Shown in pieces: positions 33,695 to 41,914 of a stretch of 64,000 bases of DNA. This DNA is from Crateriforma conspicua (lineage in GTDB: Bacteria > Planctomycetota > Planctomycetia > Pirellulales > Pirellulaceae): contig NZ_CP036319.1 in NCBI RefSeq assembly GCF_007752935.1, positions 2,852,001-2,916,000 of the forward strand. The letters run 5' to 3'. The position numbers were made by a program, and so were the translations under genes. The first letter of the stretch is position 1; every line of letters begins with the position of its first letter. The notes under the pieces were generated by a model, which searched no databases, was not told the DNA's origin, and worked only from the letters and a program-made list of their open reading frames with translations.

Positions 33695-35350
33695 ATGAAT
33701 CGAGTTTTACAAATCCGACCGGCGTTGGCGTCGGTGTTTCTGGTGTGTGTTTGTACGTGCGGTGTGGCTGACGCCATGTCGGTCGTTAGTGCCGCGAAGG
33801 ATGCACCGCAGTGGCAGGAATGCGAGATCGAGTTTTCAGCGACTGGTCGCTACGACAACGCCTACATTGATTGCAAAGCCTGGGTGGACTTTGTGCATGA
33901 CGACGGGACGAAGATCCGCCGTCCGATGTTCTGGGATGGCGGTCAAACTTTTCGGGTGCGATTCGCTTCCACCAAGTCGTCGGGGACTTGGAAGTGGACG
34001 TCGGGCAGCGGTCCGGTTGATGATGGTCTGCATGACCTTTCCGGTGAACTGACTGCTCGACCGACCGGAGTGGCTGAAACGATTTTCCAGCGGCATGGTT
34101 TCTGGTCGATCCCTGCAGGGGAACGGAACTTGGTGCACTCCGATGGCAAGTCGTGCTTTCTGTGTGCGGATACTGCGTGGGCGCTTCCCTGGCGTGCCAC
34201 GGTTGATCAAGCCGTTCGTTATGCCGATGACCGAGCGGAGAAAGGGTTCAACGCCGCACTGCTGATGACCGTGATGCCGGATTCCAATACGACGGGACCT
34301 CGATCTCGCACCGAAGATAAAGGTTTCGCTGTGGGATTCGAAGACTTGCCGAAGGGGCAATTGCGTGAGTTGAACGCAGAGTATTTTCAGTACTTTGATT
34401 CTCTGGTGGATGCCCTGGTCCAACGTGGCATCGCGCCCGTCTATCAGCCTGTGTTTCATGGCTATGGATGGAAAGGCGGCGGGACCGCGGGTAACAAAGT
34501 CAGCGCGGATGATTATGCCCGGTACTGTCGTTACTTGGTGGCACGCTACGGTGCTCGACCAGCGATCTGGTTGATCGGTGGAGACGGGCCGGCGGTCAAT
34601 CCGACCGTCGTCGAACAATTGGACCAGTCGGGGCAAGAAATCGAACGTTGGGATGCGTACCGGCAACCGACGGGCATCCACTACTCGCCTCATGCTTGGA
34701 ACCGAACCCATCAAGACAAGACGTGGCTGGATTTTCAGTGGTGCCAAACGGGACACAACGGCGAACATGTGCCGGAACGTGTTGCCGACATGTGGCGAAA
34801 CTTGCCCGTCAAAGCCGTCGCCAATGGCGAACCGACTTACGAGAACATCGGCGAAACCGGCAAAGGTGCGGGGTGGTGGCAGGGTCACGAAGCGATCTGT
34901 AACGTCACCGCCGGTGGAACGATGGGGGTGGTGTACGGGGCGGCGAGTCTGTGGAATTGGGTGCTTCATCCCGACGAACCCGGCCACGAAGTTTGGTGCA
35001 CCGCTCCGGGAGCGGGTTGGGAAGAAGCATTGGAATTCGAGGGCTCGCGATATCCCGGCGTGCTGGCAAAGATCATGAACCAGTATCCGATTCGTGGCAT
35101 GCAACCGGACTGGACCTGCACGTACGGTCGTCGAGGCTTGTTGATTCCCGACAAGCTTTTTGTGCTGTATCTGCCCACCGGTGGCAGAACGGCGATCGTT
35201 TCGACGGAGGTGCCAAACGCGTATCGTGTTTACGACTTGAAGACCGGTCAGGTTGTCGACAAAGGTCGCTTGCCCGACGATCGTCGCCGTTCGATCGATG
35301 TCGGTGTCACCGATCAACCACGGTTGGTCGTGTTTCATTCCGAAGGCTAG
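33695..35350 (+). CDS. DUF5060/DUF4038 glycoside hydrolase (apiosidase-like)
   Basis: 551 residues from ATG 33695; GTG 33692 immediately before is an alternative, with GAAGGTAAGGG upstream of both. Signal peptide to about residue 27. Residues about 38-115 are a DUF5060 beta-sandwich (QWQECEIEFSATGRY, SGTWKWTSGSGPVDDGLHD). A DUF4038 TIM-barrel follows from about 140 (FLCADTAWALPWRATVDQAV), with YGARPAIWLIGGDGP and VANGEPTYENIG carrying likely catalytic acids, and a C-terminal beta domain of the kind annotated as collagen-binding (about 465-550). Characterised relatives include GH140 apiosidases acting on pectin side chains. Exact substrate is unknown. Confidence 0.88.
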   Translation: MNRVLQIRPALASVFLVCVCTCGVADAMSVVSAAKDAPQWQECEIEFSATGRYDNAYIDCKAWVDFVHDDGTKIRRPMFWDGGQTFRVRFASTKSSGTWKWTSGSGPVDDGLHDLSGELTARPTGVAETIFQRHGFWSIPAGERNLVHSDGKSCFLCADTAWALPWRATVDQAVRYADDRAEKGFNAALLMTVMPDSNTTGPRSRTEDKGFAVGFEDLPKGQLRELNAEYFQYFDSLVDALVQRGIAPVYQPVFHGYGWKGGGTAGNKVSADDYARYCRYLVARYGARPAIWLIGGDGPAVNPTVVEQLDQSGQEIERWDAYRQPTGIHYSPHAWNRTHQDKTWLDFQWCQTGHNGEHVPERVADMWRNLPVKAVANGEPTYENIGETGKGAGWWQGHEAICNVTAGGTMGVVYGAASLWNWVLHPDEPGHEVWCTAPGAGWEEALEFEGSRYPGVLAKIMNQYPIRGMQPDWTCTYGRRGLLIPDKLFVLYLPTGGRTAIVSTEVPNAYRVYDLKTGQVVDKGRLPDDRRRSIDVGVTDQPRLVVFHSEG

Positions 35351-35375
35351 AACGTTCCTCAAGCCGGCCTCGGCG

Positions 35376-35398
35376 AAAAAAGACCCCCGTCCCCTTTT
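35376..35398. repeat. REP-like 3' motif copy
   Basis: AAAAAAGACCCCCGTCCCC followed by TTTT, identical over 22 bases to the 3' end of the second tandem unit (31265-31286). It lies between the DUF4038 stop and the aldehyde dehydrogenase start, without the hairpin half. Confidence 0.7.
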
Positions 35399-35407
35399 AG
35401 GGTTGCT

Positions 35408-36799
35408 GTGTTTCAGACTGATCGGAAATTGCGATGTCGGGTGGTGGGGGCGGCGCGGCATCAGGTGGTGCGGCGGGTTGATGCGTTGGTCGACGCTTGT
35501 CGTAGTGCACAGCGAACGGTGGACAGCGAAACGGTCGCTGCGGAGCTGATTCCGTTGTGCGACGCGTTGAAGTTCATCGCCGATCAGGGACCCAAAATTT
35601 TGGCCGATCGGCGGGTCGGGACCCGCGGTCGAGCCGTCTGGTTGTGGGGCGTCCAAAGCCGAGTCCAGCGGGTGCCGTGGGGTGATGTGCTGATCTTGGC
35701 GGCTTGGAATTATCCGTTGCTGTTGCCCGGAGTGCAGTTGGCCCAAGCGCTGGCCGCGGGGAACCGTGTTTGGGTCAAGCCCGCGCCGGGCTGTGAGTCC
35801 GCGACACGGATCTTGGCGGATTGCTTTTTTGACGCCGGCGTCCCCACGGATTGCTTGTCGATCCTGGATTCGACCGTCGACGCGGCGACGCGGCGGATCG
35901 ATCAAGGCGTCGACTTGGTGGTGCTGACCGGCGGTGTGGCGACGGGGCGGACCGTGATGCACGCTTTGGCCGAAACCGTGACGCCGTCGATCATGGAACT
36001 GAGCGGCTGTGATGCGATGGTCGTCTTGCCGGGGGCGGACCTGGACCGTGTTGCTTCGGCGGTACGTTTCGGTCTGACGTTCAACGCGGGCGCGACTTGT
36101 ATCGGGCCGCGACGTTTGCTGATCGGTGCCGATGGGGGGAAGGATTTGTCGACGCGGCTTTCACCGATGCTGTCATCCGGCAAGCCGCTGGTGGTGCATC
36201 CCAGCGCGCTTGGCACCGTCGTCGAGTTGGTCGAAGAAGCGTTGGATCGCGGGGCGAGGGATTTTTTGGGTTTGTTCGATCTTCAGCGGCTTCGGAATGA
36301 TCGTTCGATGCATCCTTTGATCCTGACCGACGTTCCAGATGATTGTCGGATCGGCCACAGCGACGTGTTCGCGCCGGTGATGACGGTTGATCGGTGCGGC
36401 GACGAGGAATCTGTGGTGCGACGCGTCAATGATTGCCCATACCGTCTGGCGGCATCGGTCTTTGGTCCCCATGATCAGGCGCGACGATTGGCCGACCGGT
36501 TGAGCGTGGGCAGTGTGGTCGTGAACGATCTGATTGCACCGACGGCGGACGCCAGGTTGCCGTTCGGCGGGCGGGGTGCGAGCGGTCACGGCGTGACTCG
36601 AGGACCGGAAGGCTTGTTATCGATGACGACGGTTCGTGTGATCAGCCGGCGAAAGGGATCGGTGACGCCGCACTTGTCACCGCCCCAACAATCCGATGCC
36701 GATTTGCTGTCAGGTTCGCTGGCGATGACGCACGGCAAAGGCTGGCGGCAAAAATGGCAAGGTTTGAAGCGGGTGGTTGCTGCGGCCCGTCGTCGCTAG
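35408..36799 (+). CDS. aldehyde dehydrogenase (carotenoid AldH-like)
   Basis: 463 residues, GTG start. An NAD(P)-dependent aldehyde dehydrogenase: VPWGDVLILAAWNYPLLLP (cofactor domain), VVLTGGVATGRTVMHALAE, catalytic Glu in IMELSGCDAMVVLPGADLD, nucleophile Cys in NAGATCIGPRR, and PFGGRGASGHGVTRGPEG at the C-terminus. Position directly ahead of a CrtN/CrtP-type desaturase, acyltransferase and glycosyltransferase mirrors the staphyloxanthin set, where AldH oxidises a C30 carotenoid aldehyde to the acid. I infer that role. The final 60 residues after the ALDH fold are a basic tail. A 124-bp gap separates it from the desaturase gene. Confidence 0.85.
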   Translation: MFQTDRKLRCRVVGAARHQVVRRVDALVDACRSAQRTVDSETVAAELIPLCDALKFIADQGPKILADRRVGTRGRAVWLWGVQSRVQRVPWGDVLILAAWNYPLLLPGVQLAQALAAGNRVWVKPAPGCESATRILADCFFDAGVPTDCLSILDSTVDAATRRIDQGVDLVVLTGGVATGRTVMHALAETVTPSIMELSGCDAMVVLPGADLDRVASAVRFGLTFNAGATCIGPRRLLIGADGGKDLSTRLSPMLSSGKPLVVHPSALGTVVELVEEALDRGARDFLGLFDLQRLRNDRSMHPLILTDVPDDCRIGHSDVFAPVMTVDRCGDEESVVRRVNDCPYRLAASVFGPHDQARRLADRLSVGSVVVNDLIAPTADARLPFGGRGASGHGVTRGPEGLLSMTTVRVISRRKGSVTPHLSPPQQSDADLLSGSLAMTHGKGWRQKWQGLKRVVAAARRR

Positions 36800-36923
36800 G
36801 CCACCGCAAAGACGGTTGACGATGCCTGTTGCACCGGTTTGCCGGTAAACTGATGGGGCGTTTGCGATTCCAGCCGTCGCGCCCCCACGACCATTCACTC
36901 ACGCTTTCGATTCAGGAAGAACC

Positions 36924-38504
36924 ATGATTGCATCGGAATCCCCATCGCGTCGTATTGTCGTGATCGGCGGCGGTTTGGCCGGCTTGTCATCGGCTTGCGT
37001 ATTGGCCGCTCGTGGTCACAGTGTCGTTTTGCTGGAGAAAAACGAATGGGTGGGCGGCAAGGCGGCGGTGCATCGCGCCGAAGGCTACCGTTTCGACATG
37101 GGGCCGACGATCGTGACGTTGCCCAGCGTGCTGAAGAAGGTCTTTTCCGAAGCCGATCGGGCGATGGAAGATTACTTGGACATGATCCCGCTGGATCCGC
37201 AGTGGCGATGCTTCTTCGATGCCGATGAATCCGGCGGGCATCCTGCGTCGGTCTTGGACTTGGTCCCCAATATCGACCAAATGAAGAATCACCTACGTGA
37301 TTTCACCGGTGGTGATCAGAACGGCAATGGATATGAGAAGTTCATCCAGTTGAGCCAGCAACTGCACGGCGTTTCGGACCGCTTTTTCTTCTGGCGCAGC
37401 GTCGGCGGATTGCGTGACACGATGGAAGTCGGCGGTGCTTTCAACGCCGCGGTTTTGAAAGACGTGATGTCGTTGCGGATGGGCAAAAGTGTGGCGTCGG
37501 TGGTGCGTTCACACGTGCCCGATCATCGTGTCGCCCAGATGATGGACCACTTTACCCAGTACGTTGGTTCGTCGCCCTATCAGTCGCCCGCGGTGTTGTG
37601 TGGAATCGCCCACATGCAAACCGAGGAAGGCATTTGGTACCCGATGGGTGGCACTCGAGCGGTTCCCGAGGCCTTGGAAAAGCTGGCCGGGGAATTGGGT
37701 GTGGAAATACACACCGAAACCGACGTCATGCGGATCGAACAAGACGGCAATCGTGTCACGGGTGTGGTGACCGTCGACGGCCAGACGTTCCCCTGCGATG
37801 CGGTGGTCAGCAATTGCGATGCGGTGCGGACGTACCGCGAATTGCTGAAAGATACCCCGGTATCCAAGTCCTTTGAAAAGAGCAACAAGTACGAAGCGGC
37901 CTGCAGCGGCGTCGTCCTGTACCTGGGACTCGATCGCCGGTTCGACCAGTTCTTGCACCACAACTTTGTGTTCTCGAGAGACGCGGAAGAGGAATTCGAT
38001 TACATCTATCGTCGCGGTGAACCGGCACCCGATCCCACGGCCTATGTTTGTGCACCCGCCGTCAGCGAACCGGCTGTTGCACCGGAGGGCGGCGAGGCGC
38101 TGTACATTCTGGTCCACACGCCGTACCTGCGACCCGGACACGATTGGAAAAAGATGCTGCCGGAGTATCGTGAAGTGATCCTGGACAAGCTGGAGAAGAC
38201 CGCCGGCGCGACGGGCATTCGCGATGCGATTCGTTACGAAGCGTCGTTGACCCCCGAGGGGATTCATCACCGTTATCGCGTGTTGAACGGCGCGATCTAT
38301 GGTTTGGCGAGTCATGGGAAATACCTGGGGGCGTTCAAGCCGGGCAATCGCCGTCGTGATTTGAAAGGCTTGTACCTGGCCGGCGGTGCGGCGCATCCCG
38401 GGCCGGGGATGCCGATGGTTTTGATGAGCGGTTGGATCGCCGCGGATTCGTTGGACCAGGACGCTCGCGCGGGATCACTGCAAACGACCGGCGTCGGCGT
38501 CTGA
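36924..38504 (+). CDS. carotenoid desaturase/oxidase (CrtI/CrtN/CrtP family)
   Basis: 526 residues, ATG 36924 with AGGAAG upstream. An FAD-binding dinucleotide fold at residues 11-40 (VVIGGGLAGLSSA, LLEKNEWVGGKA) and the family C-terminal signature GLYLAGGAAHPGPGMPMVLMSG identify the phytoene-desaturase superfamily. It removes hydrogens from, or oxidises, a polyene chain at the membrane. Whether it is a desaturase (CrtN-like) or the terminal methyl oxidase (CrtP-like) cannot be read from motifs; the neighbouring aldehyde dehydrogenase favours an oxidase or a C30 route. Planctomycete carotenoids are known to be made from squalene; no squalene or phytoene synthase gene is in the window. The acyltransferase gene starts 35 bp downstream. 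Confidence 0.9.
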   Translation: MIASESPSRRIVVIGGGLAGLSSACVLAARGHSVVLLEKNEWVGGKAAVHRAEGYRFDMGPTIVTLPSVLKKVFSEADRAMEDYLDMIPLDPQWRCFFDADESGGHPASVLDLVPNIDQMKNHLRDFTGGDQNGNGYEKFIQLSQQLHGVSDRFFFWRSVGGLRDTMEVGGAFNAAVLKDVMSLRMGKSVASVVRSHVPDHRVAQMMDHFTQYVGSSPYQSPAVLCGIAHMQTEEGIWYPMGGTRAVPEALEKLAGELGVEIHTETDVMRIEQDGNRVTGVVTVDGQTFPCDAVVSNCDAVRTYRELLKDTPVSKSFEKSNKYEAACSGVVLYLGLDRRFDQFLHHNFVFSRDAEEEFDYIYRRGEPAPDPTAYVCAPAVSEPAVAPEGGEALYILVHTPYLRPGHDWKKMLPEYREVILDKLEKTAGATGIRDAIRYEASLTPEGIHHRYRVLNGAIYGLASHGKYLGAFKPGNRRRDLKGLYLAGGAAHPGPGMPMVLMSGWIAADSLDQDARAGSLQTTGVGV

Positions 38505-38539
38505 CTTTGAAACGTTCGAACGACGGCGAACAGCCCACG

Positions 38540-39370
38540 ATGACGAAATCGCGATCGGATCGGGACGACCACTTGCCGCCGATACCGGGTTGGTTCCAGG
38601 ACGGGTTTCATCGTTTCTTGAAGCCCTATTTGCGTCGTCACTTCCATGCGATCGCGATCGAATCGGACACGCGGGGTGCGTTGAATGTTCCCTCGGACGT
38701 TCCGCTGATCGTTTACGCGAACCATCCGTCGTGGTGGGATCCGCTGATCGCCCACTTCGTCAATCGCGTCAGCTTTCCCGGTCGACAATTTTGGGCTCCG
38801 ATCGATGCCGATGCGTTGCGTCAGTACGAAGTGTTCAAAAAGCTGGGGTTCTTTGGCGTTCAGCTGAATAGCAAATCGGGTGCGGCGGATTTCTTGAAAG
38901 CCAGTCAACTGGCTCTGCATCATCGTGATGACCAGGGCAATTGTGATGGAGCGTTGTGGGTGACGCCGGAGGGACGATTCTGCGACCCGCGTGATCACAC
39001 CGCCGCGTTGATGCCGGGGTTATCACATCTGTGCCAGCGACTTTCATCCGGTGTCGTGTTGCCGCTGGTGATGGAGTACGCGTTTTGGGACGAGCGATTG
39101 CCGATGTGCTTGCTGACCGCCGGGCAAGTGATGGACGTGTCACAGCATCCGGACTGGGACAAGGCGATGTGGAACCAGCGGTTGACCGAGTCGATGCGAT
39201 CGGCGCAGGATCGATTGGCCGGGTTGGTGGTGGATCGTGACAGTGGCCCCTTCACGAATTTGCTGGCCGGTAAGAAAGGCACCGGCGGGCTGTATGATTG
39301 GCTGCGGCGATCCAAGAGCATGTTGACGGGGAAACGTTACAAAGCCACGCACGGGGACCAGTTTTCATGA
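38540..39370 (+). CDS. PlsC-like acyltransferase (carotenoid tailoring)
   Basis: 276 residues from ATG 38540; an in-frame TTG at 38432 would overlap the desaturase and is not favoured. The acyltransferase motifs are NHPSWWD (H-x4-D) and TPEGRFCDPRD, as in PlsC/1-acyl-glycerol-phosphate acyltransferases. In this cluster it probably acylates the sugar on a glycosylated carotenoid acid, as CrtO does in the staphyloxanthin pathway (inference from gene order; sequence similarity to CrtO is not claimed). Its stop overlaps the glycosyltransferase start by 4 bp (ATGA). Confidence 0.82.
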   Translation: MTKSRSDRDDHLPPIPGWFQDGFHRFLKPYLRRHFHAIAIESDTRGALNVPSDVPLIVYANHPSWWDPLIAHFVNRVSFPGRQFWAPIDADALRQYEVFKKLGFFGVQLNSKSGAADFLKASQLALHHRDDQGNCDGALWVTPEGRFCDPRDHTAALMPGLSHLCQRLSSGVVLPLVMEYAFWDERLPMCLLTAGQVMDVSQHPDWDKAMWNQRLTESMRSAQDRLAGLVVDRDSGPFTNLLAGKKGTGGLYDWLRRSKSMLTGKRYKATHGDQFS

Positions 39371-40557
39371 TCTGGTTGCTCGTTGCGATCATTCTGGTGC
39401 CCCTGGTGGCGTTGCCCGCGGCGATGTTTGCGGTCAACGTGCGATTGTTCATGCTGGGATCATCCGATATTTCTGGTTTGGATGGATCCGAACAGGGGAA
39501 GGCTGTCTCAGTCTTAGTGCCCGCGCGTGATGAGGCTGCGGGGATCGAGGCCTGCGTGCAGGCGGCGCTGGCCAGTCGGAACGTCGAAGTGGAAGTGGTC
39601 GTGATGGACGACGGTTCGACGGACGGTACCGACCAGATCGTCCAGCGTTTGGCATCCCAAGACGACCGTGTCGTGTATTGCCAGGGAAAGGCGTTGCCCG
39701 ACGGTTGGAACGGCAAACAATTCGCTTGTTGGCAATTGTCGCAAGCGGCCCGCCATGACCGGATGGCTTTCATCGATGCCGATGTGCGGTTACAACCCGA
39801 TGCACTGGAGATCCTGAGTCGCCGGATGGATCGTACCGGAGTGGCGTTGTTGTCGATGTTCCCACATCAGGAAACCGGAACTTTCTGGGAAAAGTTGCTG
39901 ATCCCGATGATGCACTATGTGTTGCTGGGATACCTGCCGATGGCTCGGATGCGGGCCAGTGATTCGCCGGGTTTTGCCGCCGGATGTGGCCAATTCTTTC
40001 TGACCGATCGTGATGCTTACCGGACGGCGGGCACGCACGAAGCGATTCGTGGATCGCGTCACGATGGCGTGAAGCTGCCGCGGGCGTATCGCACCGCCGG
40101 ATTGATGACCGACGTGGTCGATGGGACTCATTTGGCCCGGTGCCGCATGTACCACAACGCCGCGGAGGTGTTCCGGGGTGTCCTGAAGAACGCGACCGAG
40201 GGGATCGCCAGCCCGCGTTTGATCGTGCCGTTCAGCATCCTTTTGATCGGTGCTTCGGTGGCACCGACCTTTTTGCTGGTCGCCTATGCCTGGGGGTGGG
40301 CCTGGGGTTGGGCTTCGGGCAACACGGATCCCATTTTGCCTGCGGTCGACATGGCCATCGGTGCCATGATCGTCGGGCTGTTCGTGATGTCGATCTATCC
40401 GCGAGCGATGGCCGCGATCGTGTTTCGTCAATCCTGGACGGGAGTGATCTTGCACCCGATCGCGGTGTTGGTCTTCATCCTATTGCAATGGATCGCTTGG
40501 ATGCAATCGTTGCTGGGGATTCAAGTCGCCTGGCGCGGACGCGTCGAAAAACCGTGA
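39367..40557 (+). CDS. family 2 glycosyltransferase (CrtQ-like)
   Basis: 396 residues, ATG 39367 overlapping the previous stop. One N-terminal TM helix (about 2-24), then a GT-A domain: VSVLVPARDEAAGIEAC, VVVMDDGSTDGT, LPDGWNGKQFACWQ and the metal-binding DxD in AFIDADVRLQP. Three or four C-terminal TM helices follow. GT2 proteins with this NGKxFAC segment include CrtQ, which glucosylates the carotenoid acid in staphyloxanthin synthesis; the gene order supports the same step here. Last gene of the cluster; it converges with the beta-propeller gene with only 8 bp between stops. Confidence 0.87.
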   Translation: MIWLLVAIILVPLVALPAAMFAVNVRLFMLGSSDISGLDGSEQGKAVSVLVPARDEAAGIEACVQAALASRNVEVEVVVMDDGSTDGTDQIVQRLASQDDRVVYCQGKALPDGWNGKQFACWQLSQAARHDRMAFIDADVRLQPDALEILSRRMDRTGVALLSMFPHQETGTFWEKLLIPMMHYVLLGYLPMARMRASDSPGFAAGCGQFFLTDRDAYRTAGTHEAIRGSRHDGVKLPRAYRTAGLMTDVVDGTHLARCRMYHNAAEVFRGVLKNATEGIASPRLIVPFSILLIGASVAPTFLLVAYAWGWAWGWASGNTDPILPAVDMAIGAMIVGLFVMSIYPRAMAAIVFRQSWTGVILHPIAVLVFILLQWIAWMQSLLGIQVAWRGRVEKP

Positions 40558-40565
40558 ACGTCGAC

Positions 40566-41657
40566 CTAGACGCGTTCCAGTTTGATCGGCGCTGTGTGGT
40601 TTGCGTTCCACTGACAGACATACAGGTTCTTGTCGTCGTCGACGCAGACGTCGTGGCCGTGCATGAAAGGACAGTCGTCGGTCTGGTAAGACTTTTGCAG
40701 TTTGCCGTCCTGGTATTCCGGTTCGGTGCCGCCGGGATTGGACACGACTTTATCGCCGTCCAGAATCATCATGAAACCGGTGTGGCCTTTCCAAGCCGAA
40801 CCGCCCTCCTTGGGCGTCGACCAGCAAACGCCGGCATAGATATTCGTGTCGTCGACAACCGGACGACAGATTCGCATGTTGGGCAGGGCAACCGTTTTGA
40901 CGTACTGGCCGTCCAACGTGAAGTACTTGAAACAGCATTCCGAACGTGACGTGCAAACCAACAGCGGCTGATTTGGATCACGACGATCGATGGCCACGCC
41001 GTGCGCGTTTTTTAGGTTCAGATTTGGATCGTCGTTGTCGCGTCCGCCGAAGTGCCGAATGTATTCGCCTTTCCAGTTGTACTGGATGATGAAGTCTTTG
41101 CCGTAGCCGTCGGCGACATAGATGTCACCGTTATCGGCGACGGCGGTTTCGGTGGGATTGAAAAAGTCACCGGGTTCATACAGGCCGATCGTCTGTGGGT
41201 GGCCGATGTCAAAGATCACGCGACCGTCACGCGTGGTCTTGGTCACACGACCGGCGTTGCGGATTGATTTACCGTTGGCGTCCAGCGTCCAGCCCGAATC
41301 GGTGACCAACAGGTTTTGTTCGTCGCCTTCGTCCACCAACGTCAATCCGTGGCCGCCGGGGAACATCGTGCCCCAGGTGCTGAGCAGTTCGCCGGACTTG
41401 TCGAAAATCATGATGTTGTTGTGCGGGTGATCGCCCACCATGATCAGTTGACCGTCACGGTCTTGGACCATTTCGTGACAGTTCAGGATTGGGTATCGCA
41501 GCGGGCTGACTTTGGCCCAATCGTTGATCACGCGATACCGATAATCGCCATGGCCGATGACGGGCCGTTCCGCTTCGGCGGCGGACGATGATCGGGAAAG
41601 AATGGTGACGGATGCGGCGATGGCGGCGGATTGTTTGACGAAGTCGCGTCGTTGCAT
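40566..41657 (-). CDS. Tat-exported NHL-type beta-propeller protein
   Basis: 363 residues from ATG 41657. The N-terminus QRRDFVKQSAAIAASVTIL is a twin-arginine signal with cleavage near SSAAEAE. The mature part is made of repeated beta-propeller blades of NHL or 6-bladed type: QLIMVGDHPHNNIMIFDKSG, DIYVADGYGKDFIIQYNWKG, GQYVKTVALPNMR and DDKNLYVCQWNANH. Many planctomycete relatives bind or degrade cell-surface compounds, or are simply annotated as peptidyl-alpha-hydroxyglycine lyase-like; no catalytic residue can be named. Divergent from the cytoplasmic sulfatase by 257 bp. Confidence 0.85.
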   Translation of the reverse strand: MQRRDFVKQSAAIAASVTILSRSSSAAEAERPVIGHGDYRYRVINDWAKVSPLRYPILNCHEMVQDRDGQLIMVGDHPHNNIMIFDKSGELLSTWGTMFPGGHGLTLVDEGDEQNLLVTDSGWTLDANGKSIRNAGRVTKTTRDGRVIFDIGHPQTIGLYEPGDFFNPTETAVADNGDIYVADGYGKDFIIQYNWKGEYIRHFGGRDNDDPNLNLKNAHGVAIDRRDPNQPLLVCTSRSECCFKYFTLDGQYVKTVALPNMRICRPVVDDTNIYAGVCWSTPKEGGSAWKGHTGFMMILDGDKVVSNPGGTEPEYQDGKLQKSYQTDDCPFMHGHDVCVDDDKNLYVCQWNANHTAPIKLERV

Positions 41658-41752
41658 GTCGTGGTCAGTGCCGGCTGGAAAGAAAGGGGAATGGGTTTGT
41701 CGTGATCGGAATTCAGCGGGGGAAGTATCGTCACCGACCGCCGCACTGTCTT

Positions 41753-41775
41753 GCACATCAGCCGCACGGCTGTGC
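41753..41775. repeat. small hairpin in divergent promoter region
   Basis: GCACATCAGCCG followed by CACGGCTGTGC forms AGCCG/CGGCT plus GCAC/GTGC stems with a small internal bulge; six A residues follow (41776-41781). The A-run would read as T-run upstream of the minus-strand gene, so this is not a terminator for it. Operator or repeat, undecided. Confidence 0.4.
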
Positions 41776-41853
41776 AAAAAAGCGGCAAGGTTTGTCAACG
41801 CCGTTCTTCGCCGCCGGTTAGGGCGATGGACCCAGCGGTGCAGGTGGTTTTGA

Positions 41854-41859
41854 TACAAT
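41854..41859 (+). promoter_or_regulatory. candidate -10 box (TACAAT)
   Basis: TACAAT 56 nt before the GTG start at 41915, no clear -35. Same spacing as the other listed -10 candidates. Confidence 0.35.
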
Positions 41860-41914
41860 CCGCGACCTTTTCCGTGACGCTTCGACCCGCCAATTTTGCG
41901 AGCCTACCGCCACC

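Noticed and set aside
33836-35962. 708-codon open frame on the minus strand
   Set aside because: It is antisense to the DUF4038 gene and the start of the aldehyde dehydrogenase gene; the translation is Arg/His/Pro-rich without any domain, typical of a GC-rich shadow frame.
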